Shown in pieces: positions 33,308 to 41,109 of a DNA stretch of 64,000 bases (position 1 is the stretch's first letter; every line of letters begins with the position of its first letter). The notes below the pieces were generated by a model. That model was not told the origin of the DNA, searched no databases, and saw nothing but the letters and a program-made list of their open reading frames with translations. Source of the stretch: CAZYSK01 sp964649415 (GTDB taxonomy: Bacteria; Chloroflexota; Anaerolineae; B4-G1); contig CAZYSK010000002.1 in the NCBI GenBank assembly GCA_964649415.1, positions 91,535-155,534 of the forward strand, written 5' to 3'. The position numbers were made by a program, and so were the translations under genes.

Positions 33308-34888
33308 ACAAGCATCTGAGCGACCACCAACTACTGGCATACCTGGAAGGCACCGCCCAATCACAGATCGGACGGCGCGATTCGACTGCACAGGAAAGCG
33401 CAGCGGCTCACTCCGATGGCGCCCCCCCACCCATCGGGCCGCGCCATTCCGATGGCGCCCCTTTACCCATCAAACCGCGCCATTCCGATGGCGCCCCTTT
33501 ACCCATCAAACCGCGCCATTCCGATGGCGNNNNNNNNNNNNNNNNNNNNNNNNNNNNNNNNNNNNNNNNNNNNNNNNNNNNNNNNNNNNNNNNNNNNNNN
33601 NNNNNNNNNNNNNNNNNNNNNNNNNNNNNCATTGGACAAGCATCGCGCGCAAGTGGAGGCCCACCTGTCCGTCTGTCCCGCGTGCCGGGCGCGCCTGGAG
33701 CGGCTGGCCCGGACGGCAGCCGACCTGAGGGCCACGCTCTGCACCGTGGGGCAGCAGGTCCCTGCCAACCCGGCCAGTTCGTGGGATGCCGTAGCCCTGC
33801 GCTGGAAGGGAGAGCGCCCGAGACGCAGCGGGCCGCTCTTCTACGCACGTCTGCGCCACGTGGCGACGCTGGCAGTCGTGGCCATCGCCGTCGTCGGGCT
33901 CGCCGGGCTGATCCATACCTTTGCCGTCACAGGGCCTCCGTCGGCCAAGGCCACGCCGTCCCCAAGCCCCAGACCGCCCGCCAGCCCGTCGGCTGCGCCC
34001 GGTCCGCTGCCTCGCCCGCACCCCGATTCCCTGGCAGGCCCCATCTCTGTGCTGATCCTCGGCGCAGACGGGGAGCCCGACCGTCCGCGGTCGACGTCGG
34101 CTGCGTCCGCGGACGTTGATCGTGCGTCCGCTGCTTCTGTCGAGATCGATATGCTCATGCTGCTGTACCTGGACGCCGAAACTCAGCGGGCTTTCTTGCT
34201 TTCCGTGCCCCAGGAGCTATACGTAACGCTGCCCGACCACGGACAAGTGTGCGCCGGCAGCATCTATGGCGTGGGCCAGCGAGACGAGGACACCAACGGC
34301 CTGGCATTGGCCCGGGACGCCATTTCGGACACGCTGGGCCTGCCCATACAGCACACCGCCCTCGTGCGTTTCAGCGGTTTCGTCGCGCTGGTTGACGCCG
34401 TTGGGGGCGTGGACGTCGAGGTACCTCATCCTATCGAAGATCCGGCCTTCCCGGACGGCGACGGAGGCCACGTGCTGTTCTCTGTCCCCGCCGGTGCACA
34501 GCACTTCGAGGGCGCAATGGCCCTGCGTTATGCCCGTACGCGCGTCGTTCCGGCCCCCGGCTTCGACCGCACGTTTCGCCAGCGACAGCTCGTTCTGGCG
34601 GCGCACGAGCGGGTGACGCGCCTTGGCCTGCTGCCTGATCTCATCGCCCAGGCCCCCACCCTGTGGTCGAGCGTCGCGGGTGGTCTTGAGACGGACCTCT
34701 CCCTGAGCGACGTGATCGACCTGGCGCTTCTGGCGGCCGATCTCTCAGCGGACGATGTCACAGCGGCGGCGCTGGATGAGTGCTGCGTCGTGTCCTACAC
34801 CACCCCTGCCGGCGAGTACGTGCTGTTGCCTCAGGAGGAAGAAATCAAAGGTCTGATGGAGCATCTGTTGGAGGGTAAGCCTAAGTGA
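33304..34888 (+). CDS. Zinc-finger anti-sigma factor fused to an LCP domain, split by a gap
   Basis: A GTG start gives MNKHLSDHQLLAYLEG, the first helix of a zf-HC2 anti-sigma domain. After a family A array and the 100-N gap the frame resumes with VEAHLSVCPACRARLERL, the HXXXCXXC zinc site. A membrane helix (ATLAVVAIAVVGLAGL) and a Pro/Ser linker follow, then an LCP (LytR-CpsA-Psr) domain to the end. The two halves are in different frames only because N=100 is arbitrary. In the LCP domain the usual IPRD is VPQE, and a family C element sits where the catalytic Arg/Asp strand begins after LILGAD, so the domain may sense rather than catalyse. YARTR and RQRQ near the end are kept. The stop overlaps the next GTG. 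Confidence 0.8.
33405..33529. repeat. Family A array in frame in the anti-sigma gene
   Basis: Units begin at 33405, 33441, 33477 and 33513 (period 36, first unit degenerate) with spacer CCCTTTACCCATCAAACC. Each unit is 12 codons and is read PRHSDGAPLPIK, so any copy number keeps the frame. It runs into the gap. Confidence 0.93.
33530..33629. other. Assembly gap of 100 N inside the anti-sigma gene
   Basis: The gap starts within a family A palindrome and ends in coding sequence for the zinc-finger helix. Confidence 0.98.
34079..34131. repeat. Family C element in frame in the LCP domain
   Basis: GACCGTCCGCGGTCGACGTC followed by GGCTGCGTCCGCGGACGTTG and ATCGTGCGTCCG is translated as DRPRSTSAASADVDRASA. 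It is inserted after LILGAD at the first strand of the LCP domain. Confidence 0.88.
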
Positions 34889-35907
34889 ACATCTCTATCG
34901 AAAAGCGCGGCCGGAGAGCCGCCCGAAACGCTGGATGGGCCATTCTGACGCTGGCCGTGTCGGTGCTGACAGCCTGCCGACCGGCTGCCGTCACCCCGGT
35001 CCCACCCACGCCGACCATCTATCGCCCACTCCCCACCTTTTTCAAGACACAGCCCACGCCGGTGCCCAAGCGGCAAACCCACTCCGAGGCGAGCACCTTG
35101 CTCCTCCTGGGCACCGACAGACGAGGGCTGAACGACAGCAGCGACAACACCGATGCGCTGATGCTCGTCCACCTCGACCCAAGTGCCGGTCGCATCGCGG
35201 TCCTTTCCATCCCCCGCGATCTCTGGGTTGAGATCCCCGGACACGGGGATGCGCGCGTCAACACCGCCTATGCGCTTGGCGAGCAGGACGGGACCGGCGG
35301 CCTGATCTTGGCACGCGAGACCATCTCCGCCACGCTCGGCATCCCGGTCCACCACGCGGCCCTGCTCGACTTCCACGCCTTCGTCACGCTTGTCGACGCC
35401 ATTGGCGGTGTGGACGTGGATGTACCCTACGCCATCTCCGATCCGACGTACCCGGACGACGACGCGGGATATGACCCCTTCTACCTCCCCGCCGGAGAGC
35501 AAAACATAGACGGAGCGACCGCCCTCAGGTACGCCCGCACCCGTGCCACTCCGGGCAGCGATTTCGACCGCGCCGCGCGCCAGCAGCAATTGATGCTTGC
35601 CGTACGTGACCGCGTCACGCAGCTCGACCTGCTGCCAGACCTGATCAAGCAATCCCCGCAACTCTGGACCACGCTCCAGACCACGATCGAAACTGATCTC
35701 ACGCTGGGGGAGGTTGTGGACCTGGCCGTGGGTGCCAATCGCATCCCTGCCGATGGGATCGTCACCGCCACCATCGATCAGAACTGCACACGGGACTGGA
35801 CCACGCCCGGAGGTGCCCAGGTATTGCTTCCCGATCAAGCGGCCATCGAGGCCCTGGTCAACGGTCTCTTCCCACCCCCACCGGCAAAGGCGGCGATCGA
35901 GAAATGA
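34885..35907 (+). CDS. LCP family protein (wall glycopolymer attachment), lipoprotein-like
   Basis: The GTG overlaps the preceding TGA (GTGA). The 340-residue product has a lipoprotein-like signal ending LTAC, a Pro-rich linker and a full LCP domain: LLLLGTDRRGLNDSSDNTDA, LSIPRDLWVEIPG, NTAYALGE, IGGVDVDVPY, ALRYARTR and FDRAARQQQL. The Arg and Asp residues that bind the polyprenyl pyrophosphate are present, unlike in the fused LCP upstream. LCP enzymes move glycopolymers from a lipid carrier to the wall, so it could attach the glycan made by the left-hand locus. It ends the sigma operon. Confidence 0.92.
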   Translation: MNISIEKRGRRAARNAGWAILTLAVSVLTACRPAAVTPVPPTPTIYRPLPTFFKTQPTPVPKRQTHSEASTLLLLGTDRRGLNDSSDNTDALMLVHLDPSAGRIAVLSIPRDLWVEIPGHGDARVNTAYALGEQDGTGGLILARETISATLGIPVHHAALLDFHAFVTLVDAIGGVDVDVPYAISDPTYPDDDAGYDPFYLPAGEQNIDGATALRYARTRATPGSDFDRAARQQQLMLAVRDRVTQLDLLPDLIKQSPQLWTTLQTTIETDLTLGEVVDLAVGANRIPADGIVTATIDQNCTRDWTTPGGAQVLLPDQAAIEALVNGLFPPPPAKAAIEK

Positions 35908-35914
35908 CCGGGAT

Positions 35915-35943
35915 TTGCCATTTGCTCACTTGTTGCCTATAAT
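35915..35943 (+). promoter_or_regulatory. Strong promoter giving an apparently leaderless pilD mRNA
   Basis: TTGCCA (35915-35920), 17 bases, then TATAAT (35938-35943). The expected transcript start (35949-35951) is one to three bases from the ATG of the prepilin peptidase gene at 35952, and no ribosome-binding site precedes that ATG. Confidence 0.7.
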
Positions 35944-35951
35944 GCCCTTCG

Positions 35952-36788
35952 ATGTCAATCCTGTTTGGGTTTCTTGGTTTTGTCGTCGGCGGCTTGGTCA
36001 ACCATCTGGGCTCTGCGCTGCCCGCGCTGGCCGTGTCCCGATCGATGCGCCAGACCAGCCCTACCAACCCCGCTCGTCCGGCGCGGACAGGGCAGACGTT
36101 GGACGCGCGTCCATCTGCGCGTCCATACTTGAGTCCCTACTGCCCTCGCTGCGGGCAAGGGCGTCCCTGGTGGCAGTGGCTTGCGCTGCCCGCCTACCTG
36201 CTTCGGCGAACCAGATGCCCCTCGTGCGGCGCTGCAATTGGGCTGCGTCATCTGTTGATCGAAGCCGGCATGGCGGTGACATACGCCTACCTCTGGATCG
36301 CGCTTGGCCCGTCGATCCGGCTGATCCTCTACCTTCTGTACACCGCTATCCTGGCCCTCATCCTCATCACCGACATTGAGCGCAGGCTGATCCTGAACTC
36401 GGTGACCTATCCGGCCATCCTGCTCGCGCTCGTCGCCGGCTTCTTCACGCCCGGGATGAGGTGGTGGAGTGCGCTGGCTGGCGGAGTGATAGGCTTTGTC
36501 TTCTTCCTTGGGGCAGCGTGGTTCGGGAATGTGGTCTTCGGCAGTGGGGCCATGGGAGGTGGTGACGTCAAGCTGGCGGCGTTTGTCGGGCTGATCACCG
36601 GCTTCCCGTGGGTGATTGAAGCCCTGCTGCTGACCATCCTCATTGGGGCGGTGATCAGCCTAATCCTGCTGATCACCCGTGTGCGAAGCCTGCACGACTA
36701 TATCCCCTACGGTCCGTTCCTCATCGCGGGCGCGATGATCACGCTCCTGTGGGGCCAACCGATCGCGGAGTGGTTCCTATTTCGCTAG
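35952..36788 (+). CDS. pilD: Type IV prepilin leader peptidase (A24 family)
   Basis: The 278-residue protein has about seven membrane helices. The cytosolic zinc loop has CPRCG and CPSCG. The two catalytic Asp residues are in ITDIERRLILN and in MGGGDVKLAAF (GXGD-type motif). It cleaves and can N-methylate type IV pilin-like precursors. Between helix 1 and the zinc loop, about 25 extra residues (ARPARTGQTLDARPSARPY) are encoded by a palindrome-rich stretch with GGACGCGCGTCC, possibly a family C relative. No pilus genes lie nearby. The start follows the -10 box by only eight bases. Confidence 0.92.
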   Translation: MSILFGFLGFVVGGLVNHLGSALPALAVSRSMRQTSPTNPARPARTGQTLDARPSARPYLSPYCPRCGQGRPWWQWLALPAYLLRRTRCPSCGAAIGLRHLLIEAGMAVTYAYLWIALGPSIRLILYLLYTAILALILITDIERRLILNSVTYPAILLALVAGFFTPGMRWWSALAGGVIGFVFFLGAAWFGNVVFGSGAMGGGDVKLAAFVGLITGFPWVIEALLLTILIGAVISLILLITRVRSLHDYIPYGPFLIAGAMITLLWGQPIAEWFLFR

Positions 36789-36848
36789 GACCAATCGCAC
36801 ACCGTACCGGCTCAGTCCTGGTGCTTCCTGCCTCTTGCCTCTTCCGCT

Positions 36849-38717
36849 TCACCGTCCGAACTGGCGCGCCAGTTGCTCCACACTCAGGTGGATCATCGTG
36901 GGCCGTCCGTGGGGGCACGTGCGCGGGCTGGCACATTGCTCCAGCGTCCGCACCAACTCCTCCATCTCCGCCTGTGCCATCACCTGCCCGGCCTTGATCG
37001 CGGCTCGCTTGCAGACCTGAAGGGCCACAGCCCCCTCGAGCGTGCCCGCCAGCGGCACATCTCCCACCTCTAGCGCTGCCGCCACGTCCTCCAATATCTG
37101 GCGCGGGGCCGCGTCAGCCACGATCGCCGGGACAGCCCGCACCAGCATCGTCGTCCCACCGAAGGGCTCCACCTGGAAGCCCAGGCCGCTGAGTAACTCC
37201 AGGTGTTCCTCGATCAGGCTCTCCGCCTCTGGTGCCAACTCCACGGGTGCCGGTTCCAGCAAGGTCTGCGACGCCACGGCCGCTTTCTCTCGCTGCGCCA
37301 GCAGACGTTCGAACAACACGCGCTCGTGAGCCGCGTGCTGATCGATCAAGTATATGCCCTCTGGCCCCTCGGCCACAATGTAGGTCGTGCCCACCTGACC
37401 AACCACCCGCAGGGGTGGGAGTCCCTCCGCCCTGCCCCCTGCCTCCGGCCTCCTGCTCGCCGCCACCTGTTCAAACCGCAACTGCTCCCCGGGCGACTGT
37501 GACCCCAGGCCGGTCAGCCGTTCGAGCCGCGCCTCTCTCTGCCCGCTCATGCGCATTGCCCACGGCTGGCCGGACCCCCCTGGCGAGAGGGCAGCCGGCG
37601 GACGGGTGGCGATGGGTACCGGAGATTTGTTGAGCAACGTGTGCCGCACCGCTCTCTGCACTGCACGGAACACCACATCCCCATCGCGGAAACGCACCTC
37701 CGCCTTGGCCGGGTGCACGTTAACGTCCACATCCTCGGGCGGCATGTGCACCATCACGACCGCGAGGGGATAGCGCCCACTGGGAAGCAACGTATGGTAA
37801 GCCTGGACGACGGCATACGTCAGGCGGGCGTCGCGCACCCACCGTCCGTTGACGAAGAGGGTGATGTACCCGCGATTGGCCCGGTGCAGTGAGGGAGGGC
37901 TGACGAAACCTGCCACTTGAATGCCAGAGGCCGCGTCTCCGTTGCCTGCAGCCGAGGACTGATGGGGCGGACATTGATCTCGACCGTCTGCCACCGACCG
38001 TCTGCGGTCGGCACCGTCCGCGGTCGACGTCGGCTGCGTTCCAGGGACGATCTCAAGGAGAGCGGCGCCGATCTCCAGTCCATAGACCGCGATCAGCACG
38101 TCGCGCAGGCTGGCGCTACCAGGCGATTGGAAGACAACCCGTCCATCGTGGCTCAGCGTGATGCGCAGCTCCGGGTAGGCCATCGCGTAGCGGGTCAGCC
38201 AGGCGTCAATGTGCCTCCGCTCGGTTCGAGGCGTGCGCAGGAATTTGCGGCGGGCCGGTACGTTGAAGAACAGATCCTCCACGGTCACCGCCGTTCCTGG
38301 TGGGCGACCACTCTCCTGGCGGTTCACCACCCGGCCCCCTTCCAACCGCACCAGCTTCCCTACCGGCTCGCCAGCCACCCGTGTGACGAAAGTCACCCGG
38401 CTGACGGCGGCGATGGAGGCCAACGCTTCCCCTCGAAACCCCAGTGTGCGGATGTGCGCCAGGTCGTTGGCCGTCGTGAGCTTGCTCGTCGAGTGGCGAT
38501 GGAAAGCCAACTCCACCTCATCGGATGGCACACCGCATCCATCGTCGGTGACGCGGATCAACTGCCTGCCGCCGGACTGTGCCTCCACCCGCACGTCACG
38601 GGCACCGGCATCTATGCAGTTTTCGACCAGTTCCTTGACCACAGATGCGGGGCGCTCCACGACCTCGCCGGCGGCGATCTGGGAGGCGACATCCTCTGGC
38701 AGCACGCGAATCGGCAT
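36849..38717 (-). CDS. mutL: DNA mismatch repair protein MutL
   Basis: GGAGG precedes ATG 38715-38717; the product has 622 residues. The GHKL ATPase is complete: ELVENCIDAGA, DDGCGV, HRHSTSK and TLGFRGEALASIAAVS. FNVPARRKFLRT and NRGYITLFVNGRW are also typical. The C-terminal endonuclease motif DQHAAHERVLFE and CPHGRP are present, so this is a nicking-type MutL. A family C element adds about 24 residues (TQPTSTADGADRRRS...) between the NVPARRKFL region and the SPPSLHRANRG block, a surface loop of the N-terminal domain. mutS is not in the window. Confidence 0.97.
   Translation of the reverse strand: MPIRVLPEDVASQIAAGEVVERPASVVKELVENCIDAGARDVRVEAQSGGRQLIRVTDDGCGVPSDEVELAFHRHSTSKLTTANDLAHIRTLGFRGEALASIAAVSRVTFVTRVAGEPVGKLVRLEGGRVVNRQESGRPPGTAVTVEDLFFNVPARRKFLRTPRTERRHIDAWLTRYAMAYPELRITLSHDGRVVFQSPGSASLRDVLIAVYGLEIGAALLEIVPGTQPTSTADGADRRRSVADGRDQCPPHQSSAAGNGDAASGIQVAGFVSPPSLHRANRGYITLFVNGRWVRDARLTYAVVQAYHTLLPSGRYPLAVVMVHMPPEDVDVNVHPAKAEVRFRDGDVVFRAVQRAVRHTLLNKSPVPIATRPPAALSPGGSGQPWAMRMSGQREARLERLTGLGSQSPGEQLRFEQVAASRRPEAGGRAEGLPPLRVVGQVGTTYIVAEGPEGIYLIDQHAAHERVLFERLLAQREKAAVASQTLLEPAPVELAPEAESLIEEHLELLSGLGFQVEPFGGTTMLVRAVPAIVADAAPRQILEDVAAALEVGDVPLAGTLEGAVALQVCKRAAIKAGQVMAQAEMEELVRTLEQCASPRTCPHGRPTMIHLSVEQLARQFGR
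37968..38038. repeat. Family C element in frame in mutL
   Basis: The 71 bases run GCGGACATTGATCTCGACCG, then the hairpin CCGACCGTCTGCGGTCGG, then CGTCCGCGGTCGACGTCGGC. Read on the minus strand it matches the copy at 31461-31548 almost base for base but in another reading frame. Confidence 0.9.
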
Positions 38718-38735
38718 TTCTACCCTCCTGCGGCC

Positions 38736-38764
38736 ATTTTATCACATAACCCAAGCCAGGCCAA
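38736..38764 (-). promoter_or_regulatory. Probable mutL promoter
   Basis: On the minus strand TTGGCC (38759-38764) and TAAAAT (38736-38741) are 17 bases apart, with the start expected near 38729, 12 bases before the mutL ATG and just before its GGAGG. Confidence 0.45.
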
Positions 38765-38842
38765 AACCACACCGAGGCCCGAGACCACCGACAGATGATG
38801 CATGATGTGCAAACCCAGGTGCCTCGGTGCATTGGGAGGAAG

Positions 38843-38860
38843 GCGCCATTCCGATGGCAC
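38843..38860. repeat. Family A palindrome just upstream of the SRP RNA promoter
   Basis: GCGCCATTCCGATGGCAC has one arm mismatch. It ends five bases before the -35 of the SRP RNA promoter. Confidence 0.88.
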
Positions 38861-38865
38861 GCCGT

Positions 38866-38894
38866 TTGACATTTCGCCCTCTCTACGGTAGCAT
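38866..38894 (+). promoter_or_regulatory. Promoter of the SRP RNA gene
   Basis: A consensus TTGACA (38866-38871), a 17-base spacer and TAGCAT (38889-38894). The predicted first base is 38901, exactly where the RNA's terminal helix begins. Confidence 0.85.
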
Positions 38895-38900
38895 GACACC

Positions 38901-39167
38901 GGTCGTGCTAGACGGGGAGCTGGCGGTGCCCTGTACCCGCAATCCGCCATAGCGGGGTCGAACGCCCCCCGAGGATCGGACCACTTGATACTGCTGGCGT
39001 CAAGCGGTGCTGAAGACTGGGTCCTGCGCGGCAGGAGCCTCCGAACTCCGTCAGATCCGGGAGGAAGCAGCGGTAAGGAGTCCCTTCTGGGCGTCGTGGG
39101 GGTGCCTGGTCGGAGCCGGTTGGCTCTGGTAAGCCAGGAAGGGCGACTCGACGGGGGCTGCACGACC
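38901..39167 (+). ncRNA. ffs: Signal recognition particle RNA, long bacterial type
   Basis: The 267-base RNA starts GGTCGTGC and ends GCACGACC, which pair as the terminal helix. The 5' part (GCTAGACGGGGAGCTGGCGG, TGCCCTGTACCCGCAATCCG) is the Alu-like domain of long bacterial SRP RNAs such as Bacillus scRNA. The 3' part has the Ffh-binding helix 8 with GTCAGATCCGGGAGGAAGCA followed by GCGGTAAGG. With Ffh it targets nascent membrane proteins. The match to known SRP RNA is by sequence memory, not by a covariance search, but both domains are unmistakable. Confidence 0.96.
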
Positions 39168-39215
39168 ATTCGCCGGGGGAGGTGGCGGGGATGCTACCTC
39201 CCTTACCCATAGTGC

Positions 39216-39305
39216 GCGTCATCGGAATGACGCCTCTTGATGAACAGGTGTGCGCCATCGGAATGACGCCTCTTGATGAACAGGTGTGCGCCATCGGAAT
39301 GACGC
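39216..39305. repeat. Family A array (reverse direction) next to a gap
   Basis: Units at 39216, 39252 and 39288 (period 36) read GCGCCATCGGAATGACGC with spacer CTCTTGATGAACAGGTGT. The loop CGGA shows the reverse direction. The array runs to the N gap at 39311. Confidence 0.93.
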
Positions 39306-39310
39306 CTCTT

Positions 39311-39410
39311 NNNNNNNNNNNNNNNNNNNNNNNNNNNNNNNNNNNNNNNNNNNNNNNNNNNNNNNNNNNNNNNNNNNNNNNNNNNNNNNNNNNNNNNNNN
39401 NNNNNNNNNN
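39311..39410. other. Assembly gap of 100 N
   Basis: The gap starts in a family A spacer and is followed by another family A unit, so it lies inside an array. Confidence 0.98.
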
Positions 39411-39423
39411 GATGGACAGTAGT

Positions 39424-39441
39424 GCGCCATCGGAATGGCAC
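39424..39441. repeat. Family A unit on the right side of the gap
   Basis: GCGCCATCGGAATGGCAC, same direction as the array at 39216, preceded by ATGGACAGTAGT, which resembles the array spacer. It lies 40 bases upstream of the 3D protein start. Confidence 0.88.
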
Positions 39442-39480
39442 TTTTCGTGCTATGGTGTGCTTGGTGGCGCCTGGAGCCGT

Positions 39481-41106
39481 ATGGAGAGAACTGCAACCGC
39501 CTCAACAGAAAGCGCGCACATACGCCACAACACCGGCGCGAGTTCGCCGCAAGGCCGCGGATTCCTCCGATTCATCGGATCTCTCGCCGGCCTGTTGCTC
39601 GTCGTTGGTGCGGTTGTGGCCGGCTACCGGGCGACGCTGACGCCCGTCACACTGATGATAGACGGTCAGGTGACCCCCGTGGACACCCACCAGGAGACCG
39701 TGGGCGCGTTGTTGATGGATGCCGGTCTCACCCTTGCCCCCGAGGATATCGTCACTCCCGCACTGGACGCGCCACTTGAGTCTGGGCTGATGGTACAGGT
39801 GCGCCGCGCGCGCCCGGTGACCATCAACGCCGACGGACACCGTGTCTCGCTGAGAACCCATGCAACGTCCATCGAGGCGATCCTGCAGGAGGCGAGGGTC
39901 TCGGTGGGGCCGTACGATGAGGTGGAGGTCAAGGCGGACGTCATGCCGGCAGGGATGCAGCGGATGCAAGATTCCGGGCGATCCCTGCCCGACCGTCCGC
40001 GGTCGATGTCGGCCGCGTCCGGCGACCTTGCGGTCATCGGCGAGCATGCCGCAGGCAGTTCGACAGACGGATCGGAAAAACGCGCACTTGCCAGCCCACT
40101 TCCCCGAAGTTCCAACGAGGCTGCGTCGAATCCGGTTGAGATCACAGTCCACCGTGCCGTCCCCTTCGTGTTGCACGAAGACGGCCAGGCGACGACGCTC
40201 TACACAACCGCCCCCTCTGTCGGTGAAGCGCTGCGTCGAGCCGGGTTAACGCTGTATCTGGCCGACGGCGTCGAGCCAGGCCTGGGCGAGGCTTTGTCAG
40301 AGGGCCTGCACGTCCGGGTTGAGCGCTCCATCCCAGTGACGATACAGGTGGACGGACGCACGCTTCGCACGCGCACGCATCGGCAGCGAGTGGACGAGGT
40401 GCTGGCCGACCTCGGCGTGATCCTCACAGGCCAGGACTACACGATCCCCCCACTCGACGCGCCTCTTGGGGACGATGCGGCCATCCGGGTGGTGCGTGTG
40501 TCCGAGCGCTTTCTCATTGAACAGGATCCAATCCCCTTTGAGACCGTATGGCAGCCCGATCCAGACCTGGAGATTGACTATGACCGGGTGCTGCAGGAGG
40601 GGCAACGCGGTATCCTGGAACGGCGCTACCGCATACGGTATGAGGACGGGAACGAGGTCTCGCGGGTGTTGGACAGGGAATACATTGCCGTGGCACCCCA
40701 GGCGAAGATATATGGATATGGGACCAAGACCATCGTCCGCACGGTTGATACACCCTCGGGGCCGGTTGAGTACTGGCGCACGATTCGCATGCTGGCGACT
40801 TCCTATTCTGCTGGCACCGCCGGCACGCCCAAGACCAGCCCCTGGTACGGACGCACAGCCACGGGGATGAAGATGAAGCATGGCATCGTCGCCGTGGATC
40901 CCCGCGTGATCAACCTATACAGCCAGGTCTACGTGCCCAACTATGGTATCGGCACGGCCGGTGACACGGGCGGCGGGATCAAGGGACGCCGGATTGACCT
41001 GGGATACGATGACGATAACCTCGTGCTCTGGTACCGCTGGGTGGACGTGTACCTGTTGACCCCTGTACCAGCTCCCTATGAAATCAACTATCTGCTCGGA
41101 CCATAG
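39481..41106 (+). CDS. DUF348/G5/3D domain cell-wall protein (YabE/Rpf-like)
   Basis: ATG 39481 with GGAG four bases upstream gives 541 residues. One N-terminal membrane anchor (about 24-46) is followed by three DUF348 domains (VTLMIDGQVTPVDTHQETVG, then VPFVLHEDGQATTLYTTAPS, then IPVTIQVDGRTLRTRTHRQR), a G5 domain (about 345-420) and a C-terminal 3D domain with its three Asp: AVDPRVINLYSQVYV, GDTGGGI and RRIDLGYDDD. This layout is that of YabE-like wall hydrolases or resuscitation factors, acting on peptidoglycan outside the cell. A family C element (LPDRPRSMSAASGDL) and a long Ser/Ala stretch separate DUF348 domains 1 and 2. Confidence 0.9.
   Translation: MERTATASTESAHIRHNTGASSPQGRGFLRFIGSLAGLLLVVGAVVAGYRATLTPVTLMIDGQVTPVDTHQETVGALLMDAGLTLAPEDIVTPALDAPLESGLMVQVRRARPVTINADGHRVSLRTHATSIEAILQEARVSVGPYDEVEVKADVMPAGMQRMQDSGRSLPDRPRSMSAASGDLAVIGEHAAGSSTDGSEKRALASPLPRSSNEAASNPVEITVHRAVPFVLHEDGQATTLYTTAPSVGEALRRAGLTLYLADGVEPGLGEALSEGLHVRVERSIPVTIQVDGRTLRTRTHRQRVDEVLADLGVILTGQDYTIPPLDAPLGDDAAIRVVRVSERFLIEQDPIPFETVWQPDPDLEIDYDRVLQEGQRGILERRYRIRYEDGNEVSRVLDREYIAVAPQAKIYGYGTKTIVRTVDTPSGPVEYWRTIRMLATSYSAGTAGTPKTSPWYGRTATGMKMKHGIVAVDPRVINLYSQVYVPNYGIGTAGDTGGGIKGRRIDLGYDDDNLVLWYRWVDVYLLTPVPAPYEINYLLGP
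39990..40024. repeat. Short family C element in frame in the 3D protein gene
   Basis: GACCGTCCGCGGTCGATGTC then GGCCGCGTCCGGCGA, translated DRPRSMSAASGD, the same reading frame as in the anti-sigma/LCP gene. Confidence 0.85.
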
Positions 41107-41109
41107 CAG

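Noticed and set aside
38765..38830. Riboswitch or structured leader near CACCGAGGC..GCCTCGGTG
   Set aside because: A 9-base inverted repeat is present between mutL and the SRP RNA, but there is no recognisable aptamer and it lies upstream of the SRP promoter.
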